64,000 nt of DNA from Archilochus colubris. Taxonomy: Eukaryota; Chordata; Aves; Apodiformes; Trochilidae. Position 1 is the first letter of the stretch; each line of letters starts with the position of its first letter. Shown in pieces: positions 48,990 to 60,710 of the stretch. Both the position numbers and the translations under genes were made by a program. The stretch covers positions 154,212,552 to 154,276,551 of the forward strand of contig CM041083.1 of the NCBI GenBank assembly GCA_023079485.1. The letters are read 5' to 3'. The notes beneath the pieces are model-generated. The model saw only the letters and a program-made list of their open reading frames with translations. It was not told the origin of the DNA and made no database searches.

Positions 48990-49886
48990 CCACACCTAGC
49001 CCACATTGGTTCTTGGGGATTCTTCCTCCCCAAGTGCAGGACCCTACATCACCCTCTTATTGAACCTCATCAAGTTCTAATCTACCCAGCTCTCCATCCT
49101 GTCCAGGTCATGCTGGATAGCAGCCCAGCCCCCCAGAGGGTCAGCCACCACTCCTAGGTTTGTGTCATCACCGGATTTGTGGCATATACACTCTGTCCCC
49201 TCTCACAGACCACTGATGTACATGTTAAACAAAACTAGATTGAGTATTGACCCCTGGATGACACCACTGGTTCCATGTTTTCAACCCAATTCTGCCCCAT
49301 TGATCATCACCCTCTGAGTTCTTTCACATAGCCAGCTTGAGTGGCCACTGTCCACTCATCTAGCCCAAACTTTTTGAGTTTCCTAAGGAGGATGTTATGG
49401 GACACAGTATCAAAAGCCCTGATGAAGTCAAGGTAGATACCATTCACTGCTCTCCCCTCATCTAGTCAACCAGACTAGGTCACAGAAGGCACTCAGATTG
49501 GTTAAGTATGATTTCCCTTGGCTGAATCCATGCTGACTTCTCCCAGTTATATTTTTTCCTTCCACATGTTTTGTGATGACATCAAGAATTATTTTTTCCA
49601 ACATCTTACCAGGGACAGAGGTGAGACTAACTAGCCTGTAGATCCCTGAATCCTACTTCTTGCCCTTTTTGAAGACTGAAGTGACATTAGCCTTCCTCCA
49701 GTCTTCAGGCACCTCTCCTGTTCTTCTGCTCTCAAAGATGATGGAGAGTGGTGTAGCAGTAAGATATTCCATCTCTCTCAGAATTAATGAATGCATCACA
49801 ACAAAGCCCATGGATTTATGGATATCCAAGTTGATAAGTGGTCTCCAGCCTGGTCCTTTTCTACTGAAGGAGAACCTTATTTCCAA
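48990..49886 (-). pseudogene. CR1 ORF2 reverse-transcriptase remnant
   Basis: Read on the minus strand. A frame at 49653-49886 holds PLSIIFESRRTGEVPEDWRK followed by ANVTSVFKKGKK, the N-terminal RT block. Downstream in other frames are the segment equivalent to LTSVPGKM (about 49600-49630), the FDTVSHNILL-like block (around 49395-49420), the TSGV.QGS block (about 49240-49270) and the active-site box, here SGDD encoded across 49161-49175 with both catalytic aspartates intact. Several frameshifts and stops separate these blocks, so no functional enzyme can be made. Non-LTR RTs copy their own RNA at the nicked target. Confidence 0.85.
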
Positions 49887-50150
49887 ACCTTCTCTCTTAC
49901 CTCCAGGGTCTGGTATTCAAGAGGGTAGGCTTCTGCACTGAAGACTGGAGCAAAGAAGGCATTCAATAACTCTGCTTTTCCCATGTCTTTGGCCAATAGG
50001 GCACCTGTCTCGTTCATCAGCAGACCCAGATTTCCCCTACTGTTTTTTTTTTTAAATGATGTACTGCAAGAAGCCCTTCTTGTTGTCTTTGTTACTCCTC
50101 ACCAGCTTTAGTTCCAGGTGGGCCTCATCTTTCCTAACAGGAAAGCACAT

Positions 50151-51822
50151 CTTTCAGATACATGCAATCAACCATTATTATTAATATAAATAAAATCTTT
50201 ATAGTCTGACCAGTATTAGTCCATATCCAATTGTTCACAAAAAAATATTAGTAATAATGTAGTTAAAATTGTTATATATATACTTCTTTTATACCTTTCT
50301 TGCTGTTATACTCACCCTTCTGCTCTGTTGAACCCTAAGGTTGGTGGCTTCATTCACATGAAAAATCTTCGTAATTTCCTCCGTGTATTGAAGCAAGTAA
50401 TTCCATACTCACAGACAGCAGTGTGTCATGTGGTTTTATAACTCCTATTTCAATTCTAGTTTGTAGTATAAATTTGGCTTGCTTTTTACTTTTTCCTTCA
50501 TGAATACACAAAACTCATCTATCCTCCTCCCCGAGATATTTATTTTCATAACAGTTAAAGAATACTATTGTCCTTGATGCTCCCATCTCTCCGTTAAAAT
50601 TGGTTGCAGTTTCCAGTGTATTGAGATAATTATCCCACTCTGAAGGCACTCAAAATGAAGAAGGCATTTACATAAATACATGTACATATACATGAATGAG
50701 AAAAAGAGAGATCATTATTGCACTAGCCTGAGTCCTTATGCTAAATACAACCGCTGAAGAGAAAATTTAATGTAATTCAAGCAATGAATTCATTTGTCAC
50801 ACATATACAGAATGATCAAGATGTCCTTGTTTAAATGGAAGTGTGGGTTCTGGAATGAACTCATCCTCACCCTGAAGCATCTAATTTTAGTGGAGTAAGC
50901 ATATTGTGGCAAATATTGTATTATCAGATACACATTTGCATCCCAGCTTATATACATCTTAGACCCTCCTGCTTTGGACTCATTGAGTGCTGCTCTAAAC
51001 TTAAATTTCATTACGGTAACCAGAGCTGTCTTTTTCTCCTTTGTGTGTTTTTCAGTTTCTCTGGACTAATAAATAATCACAAAAAATGGAATCATGGTTT
51101 ATGGTGTTCATTAAAAATACTACTTTTACCATGAATATAATACACTATATTTAAACTCTTGAGTTTCTTGTGTCCTCTAGATATGTGTGACTGCAAATAG
51201 TGATGTTTTGATCATCAATTAATGTTTTATTTATTGACGTTAAAAATTGTGCCCTTTTTTTCAGGCTGTATTTTCATTATTCACCTCTTTAATATTTCTG
51301 AGGTCTAACTTTAAGCTAGAACTGTTTTCACTACCAGAATTCCAGTCTACATCATCTGTTTAACAAACAGATCTACTGACACAAAATGATAATCAACTTA
51401 GTTTGTTATGATGGATGAATGAATTCAAATGACCAGACCCTTTATTAGAAGGCATCTTGTTAATGTATGACAAATTGTGTTACTGCTTGTCACCCAGAAA
51501 ATCTGAACCATATGAATATGTGCCTAATTTCCTACAAGCACAAATGTTGAAAGAGAGCAGTTAGCTTCTCAAAGCAGAACCTGTCAAAGGAATTTTCTCT
51601 TCAGTGTTGAAAGTAAATGAGCTTCTGTGAAATTAATGCTAGAGATACTTAAATGATCATTGTAGTTACAGATCTATATTCTGGGATACATGGTGAGGTC
51701 TAAACTTTTCACCAATAATTTTTTAAAATCATTAAATTGTTTCTGGTCATTTCATATCTGTTGTGGCTATGTGAGCAGAGCCTAAGAGATGTATAACATG
51801 AAACCATGCATTTTTTCAAGAC
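50151..51822. other. AT-rich non-coding DNA
   Basis: About 1.7 kb without recognised features. Confidence 0.5.
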
Positions 51823-52138
51823 CTTGGGTGTTGCGGGAGGAGCCCTTTTTGCTCCTAGGGCTGATCCTGAGGCCTCGGGGCTTAGCCCATTCCTGGACAA
51901 TGTCCTAGGGCTGTTCCTGGGGCTCCGGGATCTACCCCTTCTTGCCTGCTCCTGGGGCTCCTTGAGCTGTGGGCTTCTCCATCCTCACTGAAGACTGAGA
52001 GCTTTCTCCGTGGGTGTCAGCTGCTCTCTTATTGGCCCCCTGCTCCTGCACATGCTCAGGAAGGAGGCCAGACACAGGTGAACCCACACCCACTCATCAA
52101 TAACTCAGGGCACCTGGTCCTGTTCCACTACACTTGGG
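51823..52138 (-). mobile_element. ERVK-like solo LTR with 6-bp target-site duplication, second copy
   Basis: The element is 51829-52132 (304 bp), minus strand, starting TGTAGTGGAACAGGACCAGG and ending CTCCTCCCGCAACA. Perfect 6-bp direct repeats CTTGGG flank it (51823-51828 and 52133-52138). It aligns with the 7888-8207 LTR over its length, with a modified poly(A) region (CCAATAAGAG instead of CCAATAAAGG). The two copies have different TSDs, so they are independent integrations, each later reduced to a solo LTR. Small frames inside it are not genes. Confidence 0.88.
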
Positions 52139-52439
52139 TATTCCAGTTCATTTCAATTTCAGTTTAACTATACTCAACATGCATGTATTCCATCCCACTT
52201 TAATGGCAATAGCCTACAACTCTTCCTGTTACATAAAGAAGGAATATTTTTTTCATATCCAGCTTTCATATTGAGAGTTATTAGGCAAAATTATAGGCAG
52301 ATTGATTTGATTTGGTTTGTGAACCTCATTTAATTTCTGAGAGAACTACTGTAGAATAGTTAAAACATTTCCTGGTGTAATTAATGAAATGTGTACAAAT
52401 GTCATTATAATTAGATTAGCTTACTAGATCAGTACCTCT
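52139..52439. other. AT-rich non-coding DNA
   Basis: Short AT-rich spacer between an LTR and a CR1 fragment; nothing recognised. Confidence 0.5.
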
Positions 52440-52912
52440 TAGCCTGTCATAGTAAGAGGTGCTCCAGCCCTCTGATTGTCTTCATGACCTTCCTCTGGAC
52501 TTTCCTTCATTTCCTTCAGGTGTTGAGGGCCCCAGAACCAGACAGTGCAGGACACAACACTTGGCCATGTTAAAGCTCTTTTTATTGACTGGCCCTCTGG
52601 TCCAGCCTATCCAGGTTCCTTTTCAGATCATTCCTACCCTTGAACAGATCAACATTCCCACCCAGCTTGGTGATATCTGCAAACTTACAGAGGAAGCACT
52701 CAATTCCCTCATCTAGATCATTAAAGAAAATAGTCAACAGTACCAGCCCCAAAAGTGAGCCCTGGTGAACACCACTGGTGACCAATTGCCAGCTGGATTT
52801 AACTCCATCAACTACAATTCTCTGGGCCCTGCCAAGTAGCCGGTTTTTAACCCAACAAAGACTATACTTGCCTGTGTCAAAAATATGGAATGCTTCATGA
52901 ATTTTCATGTCA
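52440..52912 (-). mobile_element. CR1 LINE fragment, internally deleted
   Basis: The plus-strand left part (52450-52560) is the reversed segment around the GAGGGCTGGAGCACCTC block. The right part (52575-52912) is reversed RT palm sequence. In an intact CR1 these segments are several hundred bases apart, so the copy has an internal deletion near 52565-52580. The 3' UTR is absent, so both ends are incomplete. Confidence 0.88.
52582..52908 (-). pseudogene. CR1 reverse-transcriptase palm remnant with mutated active site
   Basis: A single open frame of 108 codons reads [20 protein letters not shown], then [39 protein letters not shown] and [20 protein letters not shown]. The order (GRAQR, SGV.QGS, FADD position, LGG) is that of the CR1 RT palm. 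The active-site box reads FADI where the family has FADD: the second catalytic aspartate is replaced by isoleucine (near 52670-52680). Even this uninterrupted piece could not be catalytic. Length is well below a full RT. Confidence 0.88.
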
Positions 52913-54036
52913 TCTTTTCACAAGGTCCATTCCAATCTATGTATCATTCCAATTTTAGTATATGTGATGCTGAAATGAGCTTTGTTTTAGATATCCTTTT
53001 ACTCCCAGTATTGTTTAATAATTTGAATTTAGACTAAACCCCCAAGAATATTTCTTTCTTTTTTCTATTTTCAGCTGATTGTGGTATGTTTTTCCCTGTT
53101 TTCTATAAACTAATCAAGCACATTAGATATTTAAATTTCTTGCATGAATCTACACACATCTTGAAAGCTGAAATGTTATATACGTATATGTCAACATACA
53201 AGAATTGTTTAATTTCCATTTATGAATACATTTATTCAATGTCTATGTGTATGAAAAGAAAATAATTCCTGATGGTTTATCCATTTTTTTGTAAATGGCA
53301 TGTTTTCAGGCTAAAATCAATAGAAGATATTTAATCAGATGGTGCCTATCTTAGCAAATTTGTCTTCCATATGACTTTTGTTTCCTTTAGTCTACAGAAT
53401 TTGATTCCACAAGAGTCACTGTCTTTTTGTGTTAACTGCAACCTCTGTGCTGTAGTAGTTCTATGTCTTCATTCAGAGCACACATTCTTCTATTCCTTTG
53501 CTTTCAGTTCTGGAAATAGGATTAGAATAAGTCTAATCACAACAGTTATCACAGCTTATGGATTCTATGATGTGTTTACCATCTTGTGATCTTGAGGTCT
53601 CTTTCATTCCTATCTTGCTATTACTTCTTGTAAACTTGATAACTATATTTTTCAGTGTCTAAAAAAATTACTTTGCAGACAAACTGAGAGTAATTCTTTT
53701 ACAGTCTTTTGAAACCTAATATCCTAATCCATCTACATGAGTCAATTCTCACTGAAGCAACTACCACCTTGCAGATAATCTTACTCCCAAATAAACCAAC
53801 AAGCTTAGTAGAAGAAAGGAAGGACATTTCTGATTTGGGTACAAAAAAATATTTTCTATTCCATGAATTCAAGCAGTTTTGATTTTACTGTCCCTGACCA
53901 GGAAAACTGTAAACTGATTAAAAAATTAAGGGAAAGTTTCATTCTGGGGCTGCAGGGTGGTAATGATCTTGTTTTATTGATGTTTTTGAACATTAGGTAA
54001 ATGCTATTTTTTCTGTAAGATCTTTTCTCTAAGTGA
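52913..54036. other. AT-rich non-coding DNA
   Basis: About 1.1 kb with no recognised features. Confidence 0.5.
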
Positions 54037-54807
54037 TGTCCTGGTTTGGGCCAGGATAGAATTAATTTTCTGTCTTGTAATTTTCTTTCAGTTAAGTCTA
54101 TTTTAAGTATCTGTACTTCCTGAAATTAGCAGCAAGTTTCTCAGTCAGTGTCTGCTGATAGGACTGATAATGCTCTTTGTTTATAGTTACAGCTAGAGAC
54201 TGGGATGGAGAACCAAGGCCACTTCTCTGTTCTAAGGAACATTTCATGCTCAAGGGAGCAAAAGTGTCACACCTGCAACCTTCCTTTAGGGAGAAGCAGA
54301 TAAAACAAGTGACCAAAATTGACCAAATAGAGTATTCCAGCCCATACATGGTAAAAATTTGAGTGATCATGAGGGTCAAGCCTCCTCCTTACACCCCTTA
54401 GCCCTTCTTCTCTTCCTGCCTTCTTCAGCATCCTGGTACGATTCAACCAATTCATCTGCCTGTGGCCCTGATCCGTGCCAGCCTGAATCTGTGTGTTCCT
54501 GCCTCCAGCTCCCGACTGCTGTTGACTCCAGGATTCCAGCCTGGACTTTCCCAGGGCTGCCCTACAGCCTCGGTGGCAACATGAGCATTACTGGGGGGAA
54601 AGGGGTGAGGAACATGGTATCATTTTTCTGTATATTTTAATACATTTAATTATTTTTCTTTTTTGAAATCATTACTGTTTCATTAAAGCTGCACAGTTTC
54701 CAACCTGTAAGTCTCTTTTCCTTGTTGTGTCTCCTTTCTTTATCAGGGAGGGGGATTAATAGAGAGCATCTGTCATTCAGTTAATTGCCAGCTGTGAAAC
54801 CATGACA
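54037..54807 (+). mobile_element. Avian ERV solo LTR, same family as 22304-23097
   Basis: 771 bp, starting TGTCCTGGTTTGGGCCAGGA and ending AGCTGTGAAACCATGACA. It aligns along its length with the reverse complement of 22304-23097, including GCCTGAATCTGTGTGTTCCT, the GACTTTCCCAGGGCTGCCCT stretch and a poly(A)-type ATTAAA (54682-54687). The flanking pentamers AGTGA (54032-54036) and GGTGT (54808-54812) agree at only 3 of 5 positions, so the TSD has decayed or the copy was rearranged. No internal retroviral region is present. Small frames inside (54098-54640) are not recognisable proteins. Confidence 0.87.
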
Positions 54808-56964
54808 GGTGTTCATCTTTGGTGTCTACAGGTATAATTAAATAGTGATATTATTTGAGCTCATTTTTCCCACTCCAGTGTTGACAAAAAAGGCAGAAAC
54901 AGAGTTCGGTACCATTGTTGTTAGTGAAAAAATAAATACACAAAATAATCACAAAGATTTCTTCAATTGTAATGAACCCTAATTTTTATTGCTCTCAAGC
55001 TAATTCTAAATTAGGCAGGGCTAATATTTCAGGTTTTTTATTTAATATGCAAAAATGTAAGTTAAAAAATATAAAACATAAAATGAACACCTGGTCACTT
55101 AATGGTATATTTGAAGCAAACATTGCCAGATGTTGCATAACTATAACTCTTTTAAACTAGTCAAAATATTATGAACATAAATAAGATCACTAAAATTCAA
55201 ATAGAGGGGAGATGCATATGGGTATTCGCCAGATGGAACTACTTACTCAGTGAAGTGAATGTCAAAATTTCCAATTATTTCAATAGAGCCAAAATGTGTA
55301 AACATTTATAACTGTACTAGAAAACTTCATACACTTAAGTTTATATATTTCAACAGATACATTATTTGAGGAAAAATAATAAATACTAAAAAGTATAAAG
55401 ACAGTGACAGTAATTTCTGTTGTTAACATCAAGTTCCAAATATGATGTTTGTAATTTTTCTGCTGTGAAGAAGATAATGAACCCTGAAAAAAAATCTAGT
55501 CTTGCTGTTCAGGCCAGAGGTCACCTATTTTAAATTTACATCATCATATGCTTTTATTTTTAGAATAACTGAAAATTACAATGTTAACAGAAATTTATTC
55601 CAGATGACTTTTACTGTATCTCAATTCTTAGGTTTCTAATGACTCTATAGAATTATCTAATTTTTTACCATAGCAGCATATTTTTCCAGATAACTATTGA
55701 AATTTTACCTAAGATAAAATTGGTTTTGGAAACTGACAGTAATAGGAAGCACATAAATGCTTAAGAAGATGTTCCAAAGAGTTTTCAAGGTAAAGAGAGA
55801 AAAGAGAATCTGCCATTCCTGAGCAGTATATAACCCAGGTTGGTGAGTGAAAACCATAACTTATTGCTCTCCCCAACATTTCCAGTTTTGTTTCACTTTT
55901 TCACATTATATTTGAACTGAAGTAAATTTCTGATCTCTTCTTTTATTAGACCTTTTCTTTATATTTTTTTAACCTTGATTAATTAACAGACGGAAGAAAT
56001 AAAGCAAAATGCAACAATGGTATCTACCCATGGGTTGGTAACTATCTGAAAGCTGGTAAAGTTTGCACAGGTACTTAAATGAATATAAAATAAAATAGTT
56101 TAAATTCACAAAGAATATATACTAGAAGGTTTAATTTTGGTGATTTGTGGTTACCAAAAGAAAAACAAAGAATATCTGAATTTTTTTCCTCACCAGTAAA
56201 TTAAGCATATTTTTAAATTACAGTGAGTTTCATATATTTATAGCAATAAAAAAAATTATACTTTTAAAAACTAACCATTAATATTTTAGTGCAGACATAT
56301 TGCCAGGAGAGGGTGATGTTGAGCTATAAATCTAAAGTAATATCACCTACTTTCACAGTAAACTCAGTCCACTTTACTCTGTGTACATTACTTTGTACAA
56401 GAAAAATTAAGAAACTTTCCATTTAGACAAATTCACAGTTCAAAGAGCACAAGTGCGGTTTAAGTTTTCCAAATATACACTTAAATTTTCAAAATAAATA
56501 GGGAATAAAAAATATCTCTGTTGAATTCTCACACTAACAAGCCCAGAGACAAATATTTGTAAATGAGTCTTAATAATATAACCCTATATTATCAATGTAT
56601 ATGTGCATTAAACAAGAGAACACACAGCTAGTAACACAGTTTTAAAAGTCATTAAAGTTCTTATAATGATTTTATCTTTTCCTGTAAATCATTTTCTGGA
56701 TGTGAATTCTTATTCAGTTAAAAAGGAATTACAGATTATGAAGGACAGGTGAAGAGATTTGCTATGGTGGTGTGTAAAATATGATGTAAGTTAGTTATAA
56801 CAGTTTTTTTCATATAAACTGGAAAATGAGAAAGCAGTATTATTACTGTAGTTCTTATCAGCTTCCCTTTTCATTGCTTGCTAAAGCAGCAGTCAATACG
56901 AAATCATGGTCACAGTCACAGACACTTTCACTCTGTGTCACCACCTGACTCTGAAGTCAAGTCA
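54808..56964. other. AT-rich non-coding DNA
   Basis: About 2.2 kb, no gene or named repeat recognised. Confidence 0.5.
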
Positions 56965-57165
56965 AGCCACAGAAACATTTAAGCTGGAAGGGATCTGCTT
57001 AGCTCATCTCTAGTTCACCTTCCCTGGCTGAGTCATATCAGCTACAGCAGTAGATCTGGGAACATGTCCAGATAGGTTTTGTATATCTCTAAAAATGGAG
57101 ACCTACAACCTTTCAGCAATGTACTCCATGGTTTGATGACCCTCGTTTCAGTCACTTCATCATCA
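56965..57165 (-). mobile_element. Old, degraded CR1 3' fragment
   Basis: On plus, CCACAGAAACATTTAAGCTG, then GAAGGGATCTGCTTAGCTCA, TGTCCAGATAGGTTTTGTAT and GGAGACCTACAACCTTTCAG follow the order of a reversed CR1 3' end (terminal repeat, GGTTGGAAGGGATC, then the GGAGACTCCACAACCTCTC-like block). It is strongly diverged, so this is an ancient copy. Confidence 0.62.
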
Positions 57166-58503
57166 AAAGGTATTCTGTGAACTGATCTAATCAGTCATGT
57201 TTAAATGGTTGACAGGAGGAAATAGGTTGCATTTTTTAAAGGTAATGCTTCTAGTACTATAATACTAATTAACTAAACCCAGAATTTTTGGGAGGAATAG
57301 ACTATGGATCTTTCTGCAATATTATTCCCTGAATGTAATGGCAAATTAAGAACAATTTTCTGATCTACTACTATCTGACTATGTGTTGAAGCTGAACAGT
57401 CCAGTGTCGTATTTTGCCTCCTGAACTGAGACTATACATAAAAAGTTGTGAGACATTGTCAATGAGAATGAGAAGGCATCTGTCTGGCTCTTGGAATAAA
57501 TGTAGTTCTGACAGAGAACCTTTTTGATAAAACAGCTATCTATATTCTGTTATTTTATGCTGCACATAGCCCAGCACTTCATAAAAATTTACCTTTGTAA
57601 ATTTACTCTTTGTTTTTAATTGGACTGAGATGGTGAATACAATGCTGTAGGTGAGTCTGATGAGAAAATCCATCCCTGATGTAATGCAAAACATTAGTTT
57701 CTAGTAGTGACTCAGTAGCTGTCCTACAGTGAAGCTTACACCTGCTCAAGGTTGGTGACACACTGAAATCCATATGGCTTTGTGCAGTTGCCAGTAGATG
57801 GTCAGTTGATTTAAATCTTTAAGTCAGATAAAGATTTAGGAAGAAATAGGTCTGAAAAGTAATTTGGAAGCTGCCCTTACCTTGAAGGTTCTGAGACATG
57901 CTGCTTTATCTATAAGATCCCAAATGAAAGGACAATTTAATAGCGAAGATTAAATGTTCATAAAGCACATAAGGCAATAGATTTTTGGAAGCAGAAATAA
58001 TTTATATGTTCCTGTTTATTGTATCTGTCAGCATCATTCAGAAAAGGTAAGGGTGTGCAAAAATGTGACCTCAGCAGGTGATATGGACTCTCAATAAAGT
58101 CAATTCTTTACCTTATTCTCACCTTCTGGAGTAGAAGAAAGAAAATAAAATTTACTCTTTCTGACCTACTTCCAGCTTTTTTCTTCACTGGACATATTCC
58201 CACTCCTGTCTTCATCCCTCACCCCTGAGGACTAAATTAATTTTTTTCTTTCTTCATCCTAAGAAGGATTTTCTTCCCTTTTACAGATGGAAAATATCTA
58301 ATTTTGCTGAATTACTGTTTTTCCTCAACCATGTTAAAAAAAACAAAAGCAGATTTACAAGATCTTAGCCACAAAAGGCATTTCATATAAGATCCAGTGA
58401 ATTATATAAAATAAAAATATTCTTACTCTCATCTAAAGGTGAACTCAAAGGTTCAATAGGTCTGCACTATCTGACTGTTGAAAAACAAAGCAGGAGTTCA
58501 CCT

Positions 58504-58507
<4 letters not shown>

Positions 58508-58534
<27 letters not shown>
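58508..58534. repeat. Poly-A run (27 bases)
   Basis: Uninterrupted run of A. No SINE or processed-transcript body is recognisable upstream, so it may be a simple homopolymer. Confidence 0.9.
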
Positions 58535-58536
<2 letters not shown>

Positions 58537-59050
58537 TTAAAAAAATAACACTAAAGAAATATATATAAATGCATTCCTATGTTTGAAATAAACCAGAAGT
58601 TATCCTAATGAGTCTGATGCTAAAGTAAAAGTTGTGCCGTCAAACACCTTCCAATAATTTTAAACTTGAGGCATACATTTTTAAAGCAGAAATCCAACAT
58701 TCTTTTTGCAAAAAATGGGCTTGCATATGCACCCTCTTCAGAAAAGAGAATTCCCTGAAAACTTTTAAAATAATGTTTTTTGAATTCAGGAAATTATATA
58801 CTTTTTACTCTGTCAATTTAATTTTTCTTAATTTAAATTTTCTTATTTTAAGCTAATGTTTTTTATTTCTATTGTGGCTAACATTGCTGTCACATTTTTG
58901 AGAACTACTTTCTGAAAATAAATGTATATTTGAGAACAGAAGAAAAAGAAAAAAAAAATTATTTGAAGATGTAGGTTTGTGTGCTCTTCCCAGTTTGACA
59001 GAAAGGCTGAAATGAGCTCTGAGTCTGTCAGATATAATTTCTTTAATGGG

Positions 59051-59120
59051 TTCTATTTGCTCTTTGATAATAGTGTGAACATTTCACAGAGCTCTATTCG
59101 CTCTGAGATAACACTGTGAG
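59051..59120 (+). repeat. Two 29-base near-direct repeats
   Basis: TTCTATTTGCTCTTTGATAA (59051 onward) and CTCTATTCGCTCTGAGATAA (59092 onward) continue as TAGTGTGAA and CACTGTGAG. The 41-base spacing suggests a small tandem duplication. A function is not evident. Confidence 0.65.
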
Positions 59121-60601
59121 TAGAAACCATAAGTATAGCTATGTGACAGAATGCAAAACTAAGAAAACGGAGTCAAGGAGGTAGCTGCTCCTAAGAATGT
59201 ATGAGGATTTAGATGCAGGGCTTAACTTATTGATACCGGCCAACTTAATACATTATTTTCTTCTCATGCATTTTTAACCAAATAAGTGTTTCATGGTGGA
59301 TAGCAGAGCACATATCTGCCATACTTTTCCTGAGTTGCATTTGTAGTCAGATATATTCAGATTTTTTTCAGCTTGTTTATTTCCCATTAGCTCCAACCCA
59401 ATCTATATATCTCAATGAATTACAGAGGCTTCCATAGTAATGCATTCCAAAAATTGTCATCTTAGGGTAGACAAGAGAAATAATCCCTTATTTGTCCATG
59501 CATTAAAAAAAGGCCAATACGTTGATTAATTTAGACTTAGCTAACAAATTTTTAGACTGAAAACTAGTTCCTATCAATTCTGTATTGTGAAGTCAGAGAG
59601 GTAAGGGTCATATTTCCAGATGTCAAGATCTGCTACTCTCTTGAACAGTACCTATGACTTTACAGATCCAAAGAGTGTTTTGTCCTGTGTGCTCATTTGC
59701 CTCAGTTCCTACATTATATGTTTGAAGCTGAATTTCAGAACATATCAGTGCCTCTGTAAAGAATATGCATTATCAGAAAGAAGAAAAAATCACCTTCAAA
59801 GCACAGCTGAAATATTAATTCATTAATGCATTAGCCTTGTGTTTGTTCTGTGAATTTTACTGAGTATGCATACAGTATCCTCAAGATTAATTGGTTGAAT
59901 GCTATGGCTACTTGCAAAATAGTGATATTCCAGACTTGATTGACTACTACAGAGTAGTAGAGGTGTTTTTCCAAGTTGCTTGATATAATACATATTAGCT
60001 AGATTTCTGTGGAATAGCAGTAGCATGTAATGCACAATTAGGATAGCCATAGGTGCACATAACCATAAATAGGCTTAAGTGTAGTTCGCATGTAGAAACT
60101 CATTTGTGTTTAACAGGGTATTAATGTTAAATATCAATGCATAATTCATGTGGAAAAGGAAAGCAAATCATTTTACACAGCAGTTTCAGTATTTCATGCT
60201 TTCCTTTTCAGGCTTATTGAAAAAAGACCAAGATTAGGAATTTTTAACACTCCAGAAAATTTTTAACAATGAAAAAATAAATGTAAATATATGTAAATTA
60301 TATCCTACCTCTGGTTTTGATTATTGATTGATGCACACCCAATGATTTTTTTCCTTCTTTTCCTTTTCATTTAAAGAGTTTATTAGGATATCTGCAAATT
60401 TTTTTTTCCTAGCAGCAAATTTTTAAACCCATTCACAGGTGAATCTAAAGTTAGCAGTTCATCTGAAACTACAAGCATCCCAAGTTGTAATTTGAAAAAG
60501 AACATAATAAGTATATTGCAAAATAATACAGTATGTACATATTTGTATTACTTGCTCTCCATCTTTGGAGCAGCAGACCAAGAAATTTTGCTATTAAAAA
60601 A

Positions 60602-60612
60602 TGCATATATGT

Positions 60613-60644
<32 letters not shown>

Positions 60645-60653
60645 GTATATATG

Positions 60654-60684
<31 letters not shown>

Positions 60685-60710
60685 GTATATGTACATATAT
60701 GTATATAATA
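60602..60710. repeat. TATATG/TA microsatellite
   Basis: Alternating TA with interspersed TATG and TATATG words over about 110 bases. Overlapping frames of Tyr/Ile repeats on both strands (60469-60811) are artefacts of this repeat. Confidence 0.92.

Larger units (their letters stand above)
48079..50150 (-). mobile_element. CR1 LINE, longest copy, includes reverse-transcriptase core
   Basis: About 2.07 kb including a ~220-bp insertion. The plus-strand left end, ATCACAGAATCACAGATT, is the reversed CR1 3' terminus. Moving right, the copy passes through the 3' UTR, the ORF2 C-terminus, the RT palm and fingers, and the linker upstream of RT (GCCCTTCTTGTTGTCTTTGT at about 50072). A separate CR1 in the opposite orientation interrupts it at 48757-48976. 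Frameshifts and stops break the coding frame throughout. This is the only copy here that covers the complete RT region. Confidence 0.93.
57166..60601. other. AT-rich non-coding DNA
   Basis: No gene recognised. Contains a 27-A run (58508-58534) and a close 29-base near-repeat (59051-59079 and 59092-59120). Open frames are under 80 codons. Confidence 0.5.

Noticed and set aside
54359..54640. Plus frame of 93 codons with Cys/Pro-rich sequence
   Set aside because: It lies inside a solo LTR and matches LTR nucleotide blocks shared with the antisense-oriented 22-kb copy.
58508..58534. Poly-A run as the tail of a processed pseudogene or SINE
   Set aside because: No recognisable body, TSD or poly(A) signal upstream; treated as a homopolymer.
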